From contig CALCVP010000082.1 of assembly GCA_937907705.1 (NCBI GenBank), positions 1-56,537 on the forward strand: a stretch of 56,537 nucleotides of DNA, written 5' to 3'. This DNA comes from an uncultured Prevotella sp. (GTDB taxonomy: Bacteria; Bacteroidota; Bacteroidia; Bacteroidales; Bacteroidaceae). This document shows positions 51,130 through 56,537 of this stretch, piece by piece. The position numbers and the translations under genes were made by a program. Within the stretch, counting starts at the first letter, position 1, and every line of letters begins with the position of its first letter. The notes beneath the pieces were generated by a model. That model was not told where the DNA came from and did not search any database. It saw only the letters and a list, made by a program, of their open reading frames with translations.

Positions 51130-51179
51130 AATTGTCAATAAAAGCATTTAATTATTTCAAGATGCTTTTATTGACAATT
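51130..51179. terminator. Bidirectional terminator between the nitroreductase gene and thiH
   Basis: A perfect 18-bp stem: 51130-51147 (AATTGTCAATAAAAGCAT) with 51162-51179, A/T-rich on both flanks. It serves two convergent genes. Confidence 0.85.
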
Positions 51180-51238
51180 ATTTCTTTAATGAAGTTCCAA
51201 ATCTACCTTCTTCCATTCATGATACTATCTTTTTATCT

Positions 51239-52384
51239 TTAGATAGCTTTGCTCTTCAACGGATTGAACAAGTCGAATGAAGCATCCCAATCCTTCCATA
51301 CAGGCTCACGCCCCAGCTCACGCAGACGCTGATTGATAATCTTTGCCGTACGTTCATCGCTCACGGTAAACTGCTCTAACGCCTGTGGGTAAGTATGGTA
51401 TCCTCCAGGATTTACCTTCGACTCTGCCGACATGGTCGTTACGCCGAGCGTTGCCATGTGATCGCGGATAAAGGCTGGTTCGCGTGTTGAATAAGATATG
51501 TCCACATCATGGTCAAATATACGCATGGCAAATGTAGCTTGCGCCAACTCACGGTCTGACATAAAGCAGTTAGGCTGGAACCCTTCGTTCTGCGCAGGGC
51601 GCATTCGGGGAAAGTTCACGCTATACTTGGTGCGCCAATAATGCTTCTGTAAATATCTTAGGTGATAAGCCATCATTGTAACATCCGTACGCCACTCTTT
51701 TTCCAATCCGATAAGCACACCCATTCCTATAGAATGTACGCCAGCCTGCCCCATACGGTCAAAACCATCACAACGCCACTCAAAACGACTCTTCATGCCA
51801 CGTGGATGATAGAGCTTGTAATGGTCTTTGTTATAAGTCTCCTGAAAACAGATAACACCATTCATGCCGTGTTCCGCCAGCATGCGATAATCCTCTGTTG
51901 ACAAGGGCATCACCTCTATCTTTATATTGGAAAAATACTTTTTTGCTATATCTATGGCTTGAGCCAGATAAGGTGTACCTGCCTTGGCAGGATTCTCACC
52001 TGTAACAAGCAGAATATTCTCAAATGGTGCCAACTGCTTGATTGCCTTATACTCGTTTTCAATCTGTTCCTGCGTGAGAATGGTACGCGCCATCGGGTTT
52101 TCACGATGGAATCCACAATACACACAAGAGTTAGAACAAGAGTTGGTGATATACAGTGGTATAAACATTGACATGGTCTTGCCAAACCGTTCCTCTGTAT
52201 ATCGGCGCGAGAGTCGTGCCATATCCTCCAAATAAGGTTCGGCTGCGGGCGAAAGCATAGCCATGAAGTCGTTCACATCACAATGGCTTTTGCCAAGAGC
52301 GCGACGTACATCTGTGGCGGTCATGCTCGCGATACGATCCGTGGTCTCCTGCCAACTAATATTTTTTAATTCGTCTGAAAACAT
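51239..52384 (-). CDS. thiH: 2-iminoacetate synthase
   Basis: A 381-residue radical-SAM enzyme that cleaves tyrosine to give dehydroglycine for the thiazole ring of thiamine. The cluster motif CSNSCVYCGFHRENP (C-x3-C-x2-C) is at about 81-95 (first Cys near 81). GVICFQETYNKDHYKLYHPRG and PRMRPAQNEG are strongly ThiH-like. The protein ends normally. The frame starts 16 codons earlier, but MFSDELKNISW fits the family start. It lies 145 bases after thiF, a larger gap than elsewhere in the cluster. The gap carries a TAtcTTTGC on the plus strand (52465-52473), the wrong direction for thiH. Confidence 0.95.
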   Translation of the reverse strand: MFSDELKNISWQETTDRIASMTATDVRRALGKSHCDVNDFMAMLSPAAEPYLEDMARLSRRYTEERFGKTMSMFIPLYITNSCSNSCVYCGFHRENPMARTILTQEQIENEYKAIKQLAPFENILLVTGENPAKAGTPYLAQAIDIAKKYFSNIKIEVMPLSTEDYRMLAEHGMNGVICFQETYNKDHYKLYHPRGMKSRFEWRCDGFDRMGQAGVHSIGMGVLIGLEKEWRTDVTMMAYHLRYLQKHYWRTKYSVNFPRMRPAQNEGFQPNCFMSDRELAQATFAMRIFDHDVDISYSTREPAFIRDHMATLGVTTMSAESKVNPGGYHTYPQALEQFTVSDERTAKIINQRLRELGREPVWKDWDASFDLFNPLKSKAI

Positions 52385-52529
52385 ATTATTCCTTTTTATT
52401 TTCTTTGTTGAGGATAGGCTTCGGCTCTGCAATAAAAGTAAACTTTATTGCATTCGCCTTGCACTATCTTTGCATAACATAAATTAAATCTCAAGAATAC
52501 AATTTGTATCTATTCACTCTCCTCTCGAT

Positions 52530-53336
52530 TTACATTTTCTTTGCGCAAGGTTTGTATGCGTACTCCCTAATATCTGTTATTGTGGGCGCTTTGCCGCAAA
52601 TGGCACAGTTATCATCATTACACACTCTAAACCGCCTCCATTCCATGGTCAACGCATCAAGTGTGAGCAGGGTATTAGTAAGTGGTGTCCCGATGCCTGT
52701 AACACATTTGATTGCTTCAGTTGCCTGCGCTGTCCCTATCATGCCAGCCAGCGGACCGAGCACTCCAACCATAGAACAAGTCTCCACATCTGCCAATGCC
52801 GGTGGTTCCGGAAACAGACAGCGATAGCAAGCCGTTCCCGGCATATGGGTCATCAACTGTCCTGTAAATCTGTTTATGCCACCTATGGTAAAGCCCTTTC
52901 CGAGCATCACACAAGCATCATTGACAAGATACTTTGAAGAGAAGTTATCCGTTCCCTCTACCACGAAATCATAAAGTTTGATAAGGTCTATGGCGTTCTG
53001 CTCGTTAAGAAACACCTCGTGTTCCACTACTTCCACATCCGGATTCATTGCCCTTAGTCTTTCAGCGACAGCTTCCACCTTTGCCCGTCCCGTGTCATTG
53101 GTAGTGTATAAAATCTGGCGTTGAAGATTGGTCACCGAAACAAAGTCTCCATCTATCAATCCTATGCGTCCCACTCCAGCGGCAGCAAGATACATGGCAG
53201 CAGGCGAGCCTAATCCGCCAACACCGACAATGAGCACTTTGGCTTCAAGCAACCGTTGCTGTCCCTTGCGTCCAAATCCCTCAAGTATCAAATGGCGGTC
53301 ATAGCGTCGCTTCTGCTCAGAAGAAAATTCCATCAT
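52530..53336 (-). CDS. thiF: ThiF/MoeB-family adenylyltransferase
   Basis: A 268-residue E1-like enzyme that adenylates the C-terminal glycine of ThiS before sulfur transfer. The ATP site VLIVGVGGLGSPAAMYLAAAG is at about 34-54; LQRQILYTTNDTGRAKVEA and the VEGTDNFSSKYLVNDAC region follow. Zinc is bound by CYRC (about 171-174) and CAIC near the end, and the conserved Cys of VETCSMVGVLGP is the likely sulfur-transfer residue. The family also includes MoeB and HesA; the operon context makes ThiF the better name. Its start overlaps the thiC stop by four bases, so the two are translationally coupled. A tandem ATG leaves the start open by one codon. Confidence 0.92.
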   Translation of the reverse strand: MMEFSSEQKRRYDRHLILEGFGRKGQQRLLEAKVLIVGVGGLGSPAAMYLAAAGVGRIGLIDGDFVSVTNLQRQILYTTNDTGRAKVEAVAERLRAMNPDVEVVEHEVFLNEQNAIDLIKLYDFVVEGTDNFSSKYLVNDACVMLGKGFTIGGINRFTGQLMTHMPGTACYRCLFPEPPALADVETCSMVGVLGPLAGMIGTAQATEAIKCVTGIGTPLTNTLLTLDALTMEWRRFRVCNDDNCAICGKAPTITDIREYAYKPCAKKM

Positions 53337-54919
53337 TTTTTGAATCTTCTTAGGTCATGAGTAAGTCGGGCTGCACAGAAGTCAGGACCACACATTGTGC
53401 AGTACTCACCATCGGTATGTCCAGCTTCTTCAAAATATTGCAATGCCAGTTCAGGGTCGAGCGACAAATGGAATTGGTCTCTCCAGCGGAACTCAAAGCG
53501 TGCTTTCGACAAAGCATTGTCTCGTATCATGGCACCGGGGTGTCCTTTTGCCAAATCTGCAGCATGTGCAGCTATCTTATAAGTTACCACACCTGTGCGC
53601 ACATCTTCCTTGTTAGGCAGTGCAAGGTGTTCCTTCGGAGTAACATAACAAAGCATCGCTGTTCCAAGCCATGCTATCTGTGCGCCACCGATAGCCGATG
53701 TGATATGGTCATAACCAGGAGCAATGTCCGTAACCAACGGACCCAATGTATAGAAAGGTGCTTCATGGCAATGGTCAAGCTGTCGCTCCATGTTCTCTTT
53801 TATCTTCTGCAAAGGCACATGTCCAGGACCTTCGATAAATGCCTGTACATTTTTGTCCCATGCTCTTGTAACAAGTTCTCCCATTGTGTCAAGCTCGGCA
53901 AACTGTGCTGCATCATTGGCATCTGCTATGCAACCAGGGCGCAAGCCATCGCCAAGAGACAGTGCAACATCGTATTTTGCCACAATATCGCATATATCGT
54001 CAAAGTGCTCATACAAGAAGCTCTCTTTGTCTTTTATCAAGCACCATTTGCTCATGATGCTTCCTCCACGGCTCACGATGCCGCAAAGACGGTTATCGGC
54101 TAAATGCACATTATGCCGACGGATACCTGCATGGATAGTAAAATAGTCTACACCCTGTTCGCATTGCTCAATAAGAGTGTCACGATAAATCTCCCATGAC
54201 AAATCTTCTACCTTTCCCTTTACCTTTTCAAGTGCTTGATAGATAGGTACGGTGCCTACTGGCACAGGACAATTGCGCAAGATCCACTCTCGTGTCTCAT
54301 GGATATTATTGCCGGTAGAAAGGTCCATCAGCGTATCACCACCCCACTTGCATGACCATACCGCCTTGTCTACCTCTTCCTCTATGCTCGATGTAGTGGC
54401 AGAATTGCCGATGTTCGTATTTATCTTTACAAGAAAGTTTCTTCCTATTATCATAGGTTCACTTTCCGGATGATGTATGTTGGCTGGCAACACAGCACGG
54501 CCTCTTGCTATTTCATCACGCACAAATTTAGGAGTAATATTGGTTTTAATGCCTAATTCCTCACAATTCATGTTCTCACGGATAGCCACATATTCCATCT
54601 CAGGAGTAATAATTCCTGCTTTGGCATAAGCCATCTGTGTTATTCCTCCTTCACACGCTGGACGATTGTCTATCCATGACTGGCGCATCTTAGGCAGTCC
54701 GCGATGTAAGTCTACCTTATAATTAGGGTCTGTATACGGACCGCTGGTGTCATAGATATACACAGGAGCATTGGGTTCCATGTGGGGTATACCCTTTTCA
54801 TCCTTCGTTACAGTAGGGGTAAGATTTACCTTTGTCATTCCTACTCTGATATCTGGATAAATATTTCCAGACATATACGCCTTCTCACGCTTGGCGTATG
54901 CTTTATTATCGTTTGGCAT
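53333..54919 (-). CDS. thiC: Phosphomethylpyrimidine synthase
   Basis: A 528-residue radical-SAM enzyme that rearranges AIR into the pyrimidine (HMP-P) half of thiamine. Landmarks are NAPVYIYDTSGPYTDPNYKVD near the start, ARGRAVLPANIHHPESEPMIIG (about 154-175), GVDYFTIHAGIRRHNV, MSKWCLIKDKESFLYEHFDDI and SLGDGLRPGCIADANDAAQ. The C-terminal cluster motif is EYCTMCGPDFCA, with the C-x2-C-x4-C spacing unique to ThiC. Length is somewhat short against the E. coli enzyme (about 630) but normal for the shorter bacterial form. It lies 66 bases after thiG. Confidence 0.98.
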   Translation of the reverse strand: MPNDNKAYAKREKAYMSGNIYPDIRVGMTKVNLTPTVTKDEKGIPHMEPNAPVYIYDTSGPYTDPNYKVDLHRGLPKMRQSWIDNRPACEGGITQMAYAKAGIITPEMEYVAIRENMNCEELGIKTNITPKFVRDEIARGRAVLPANIHHPESEPMIIGRNFLVKINTNIGNSATTSSIEEEVDKAVWSCKWGGDTLMDLSTGNNIHETREWILRNCPVPVGTVPIYQALEKVKGKVEDLSWEIYRDTLIEQCEQGVDYFTIHAGIRRHNVHLADNRLCGIVSRGGSIMSKWCLIKDKESFLYEHFDDICDIVAKYDVALSLGDGLRPGCIADANDAAQFAELDTMGELVTRAWDKNVQAFIEGPGHVPLQKIKENMERQLDHCHEAPFYTLGPLVTDIAPGYDHITSAIGGAQIAWLGTAMLCYVTPKEHLALPNKEDVRTGVVTYKIAAHAADLAKGHPGAMIRDNALSKARFEFRWRDQFHLSLDPELALQYFEEAGHTDGEYCTMCGPDFCAARLTHDLRRFKK

Positions 54920-54985
54920 TGTTTTCTTTTTTATTTATGAGACAAAACAGTGTACTTTAATAAATTTAAACAGCTTCATCAACTT

Positions 54986-55756
54986 TTATGACAGAAACTC
55001 TGTCAGTGGCGAACTGGCTTCTGCCACATCACATACTGCACCTAAACCTGCTTCAAAAGCACGGCGACCACTTAGTACAGCCTCCTTGAATGCTCTTGCC
55101 ATCTCCACAGGATTACCTGCTACAGCAATAGCGGTGTTTACAAGACAGGCATCGGCACCCATCTCCATAGCTTCAGCAGCATGACTGGGCGCACCAATAC
55201 CTGCATCTACTACCACTGGTACAGTAGCCTGATCTATGATAATCTGCAAAAAATCCTTCATGCGCAAGCCTTTGTTGGTACCGATAGGCGCAGCCAATGG
55301 CATAACGGTAGCAGCTCCTGCTTCTTCAAGATGCTTACACAGTGTAGGGTCTGCCTGACAATAAGGCAGTACCACAAAGCCCTGTTTAACCAATTTCTCT
55401 GTAGCTTTCAGTGTCTCTACTGAGTCTGGCAAAAGGTAACGTGGGTCGGGATGTATCTCCAATTTCAGCCAGTTGGTGCCAAAAGCTTCTCTCGCCATCT
55501 GAGCGGCAAAGATAGCCTCTTCGGCATTTCGCACGCCACTGGTGTTAGGCAGCAGCTGTATGTTTGGATTTTGAACAATGTGCGACAGCAAGTCATCGTG
55601 CTTATCGTTCAGTTCTATACGCTTCATAGCCACAGTTACCATTTCTGTTTCTGAGGCTGTAATGGCTTCTGCCATTAATGTGTTGTTGTTAAACTTTCCT
55701 GTCCCGAGAAATAGTCGTGAGTCAAATTCACGACCTGCTATAACTAATTTTTCCAT
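54986..55756 (-). CDS. thiG: Thiazole synthase
   Basis: A 256-residue TIM-barrel enzyme that joins deoxyxylulose phosphate, dehydroglycine and ThiS-thiocarboxylate into thiazole phosphate. Landmarks are FDSRLFLGTGKFNNNTLMAEAI (about 9-30), TVAMKRIELND (the Schiff-base Lys lies in this region or in KLEIHPD), NWLKLEIHPDPRYLLPD, VLPYCQADPTLCKHLEEAGAATVMPLAAPIGTNKGL and VVDAGIGAPSHAAEAMEMGADACLVNTAIA. Length is exact for the family. It lies 97 bases after thiS; the gap is where thiE stands in several relatives, but no thiE fragment is visible. Confidence 0.98.
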   Translation of the reverse strand: MEKLVIAGREFDSRLFLGTGKFNNNTLMAEAITASETEMVTVAMKRIELNDKHDDLLSHIVQNPNIQLLPNTSGVRNAEEAIFAAQMAREAFGTNWLKLEIHPDPRYLLPDSVETLKATEKLVKQGFVVLPYCQADPTLCKHLEEAGAATVMPLAAPIGTNKGLRMKDFLQIIIDQATVPVVVDAGIGAPSHAAEAMEMGADACLVNTAIAVAGNPVEMARAFKEAVLSGRRAFEAGLGAVCDVAEASSPLTEFLS

Positions 55757-55853
55757 TATATTATATATAGATATGTATTATCTTGCATTTAAAAGCGAGT
55801 TCTAAAAAGCAGTTTTAGGACGGACCCACCGAATCATCCATTCAGCACATAGT

Positions 55854-56051
55854 CTATCCACCACACACAGCTTTGATTATCACTATATTGTCGTTTTCTT
55901 TCACCGCTGTCTGCTCCCATTCCGCACGTGGCACCATGCGATTGTTGACAGCTACAGCCACACCCTTTGCAGGCAGCGATAGTTCCGCTGATAATTCAAG
56001 CAGTGATTTCGCCGTCACTTCCGTTTCCTTGTCATTGATTTTAACTTTCAT
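55854..56051 (-). CDS. thiS: Sulfur carrier protein ThiS
   Basis: A 65-residue ubiquitin-like protein ending KAVCGG. The terminal Gly-Gly is adenylated by ThiF and then carries the thiocarboxylate sulfur used by ThiG. The start MKVKINDKETEVTAKSLLEL and the middle VAVAVNNRMVPRAEW match the beta-grasp family. It is the first gene after the TPP riboswitch and its terminator. Confidence 0.95.
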   Translation of the reverse strand: MKVKINDKETEVTAKSLLELSAELSLPAKGVAVAVNNRMVPRAEWEQTAVKENDNIVIIKAVCGG

Positions 56052-56134
56052 AGTTTTTCCTAAATTTGGTTATAAAACAATATGTAAACCTCACTTAGGG
56101 CATTTTGTAGAACGCTTATTTCACTGAAACAAGC

Positions 56135-56186
56135 AAAGCCCCTACTTCCACTGCATCAATAGATGAAGGATGAAAATAGGGGCTTT
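56135..56186 (-). terminator. Expression-platform hairpin of the TPP riboswitch
   Basis: AAAGCCCCTA (56177-56186 on the minus strand) pairs with TAGGGGCTTT (56135-56144) between the aptamer and thiS, followed by GCTTGTTT. It probably ends transcription when TPP is bound. Confidence 0.75.
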
Positions 56187-56205
56187 CCGCAAAAATAAGT
56201 TATAT

Positions 56206-56286
56206 CATGTTCCCTTCGGTAGCATTACCTACATCAGGTTCTATGGGTATAATCTCAGCTGAATCACTCAGCACCCCGTGATAGTT
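56206..56286 (-). promoter_or_regulatory. TPP riboswitch (THI element)
   Basis: On the minus strand the conserved order is present: CGGGGTGCTGAGTG, CAGCTGAGATTATACCC, GAACCTGATGTAGGTAATGC and ACCGAAGGGAAC. CTGAGA (56253-56258) is the pyrimidine-sensing core and GAAGGGAAC (56209-56217) closes the pyrophosphate helix. It sits about 155 bases ahead of thiS and should shut the thi operon down when thiamine pyrophosphate is plentiful. Confidence 0.97.
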
Positions 56287-56357
56287 TTTCCGTTAAGATA
56301 GTGCCATCAAACGCAATGAAAGTTTGCTTTCACATTACTGAAGGCAGCCTATCTTCT

Positions 56358-56366
56358 GCAAAGATA
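56358..56366 (-). promoter_or_regulatory. -7 element of the thi operon
   Basis: TAtcTTTGC on the minus strand, about 72 bases before the aptamer. No good upstream TTTG box. From here to 56537 I see no further gene. Confidence 0.65.
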
Positions 56367-56537
56367 CAACAAAAAGTTGAAAATCAGTAAAAATTAGAGC
56401 AAAAACGTTGAGAATGACTGAATTAGAATGGCGGAACTGCGTTGTTGTAAAGACAGCAAAAGCAAGGAAAAAGCCAGTTTGAGGCTCACCCGATAAAACA
56501 GGGGGATTAAGCATATAGTTTAGAAAGTCTGAAGAGA

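Noticed and set aside
52465..52827. Plus-strand gene behind the TAtcTTTGC element opposite thiF
   Set aside because: The 107-codon frame there is antisense to conserved thiF codons and has no protein-like features; only the promoter-like element is noted.

Overview
The window reads as chromosomal DNA of a member of Bacteroidales, most likely Prevotellaceae (Prevotella in the broad sense). The signs are the TAnnTTTG promoter element ahead of many genes (often with TTTG 19-20 bp upstream), very few Shine-Dalgarno sequences, TonB receptors with surface lipoproteins carrying a C-S-D-D-D-D start, TamL, a long-form PurF, secreted glycoside hydrolases, and a protein ending in a T9SS-like tail. Nothing looks like a plasmid, phage or insertion sequence.

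Layout. 1-4000: the tail of an unknown gene, a small secreted protein, a YqiA-like esterase and uvrB. 4000-12100: bamD, an omega-like RNA polymerase subunit and a DUF4293 membrane protein in one operon, a HAD phosphatase, tRNA-Cys, tamL, a WalJ-type metallohydrolase, a DUF4923 protein and rpsP. 12100-20300: a TSCPD-domain protein, then a five-gene uptake locus (His/Cys-rich membrane protein, TonB receptor, two DUF4625 lipoproteins, second TonB receptor) that I read as metal or metal-complex acquisition. 20400-22830: a KduI isomerase with a signal peptide beside an orphan galactitol-type EIIC permease. 23000-29000: queC, pgk, a TPR protein and an orphan substrate-binding lipoprotein. 29200-35050: GH115, a broken GH106-like gene, a GH28 pectinase and an UlaG-like metallohydrolase. 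35200-44600: an operon of an exopolysaccharide export lipoprotein, glmS, purF, carA and carB. 45250-51100: a 1380-residue GH128-type glucanase, a small secreted protein and an exported nitroreductase. 51200-56300: a TPP-riboswitch-controlled thiamine operon (thiS, thiG, thiC, thiF) with thiH behind it.

How the parts fit. GH28, the GH106 remnant, periplasmic KduI and the orphan EIIC fit pectin and uronate use. GlmS, PurF and CarAB are all glutamine amidotransferases and share a strand behind an export protein gene. The thiamine genes form the thiazole and pyrimidine branches but lack thiE.

Most unusual signal. At least four gene-free stretches (914-1023, 12310-12507, 32208-32293, 44938-45025) hold degenerate tandem arrays locked to a 22-bp step, two helical turns. 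Each has a different core word but the same internal dyad design. Shorter 11-bp arrays built on TTCAAACGG lie at 6692-6746 and 12752-12795. They are not CRISPRs, and I know no name for them.
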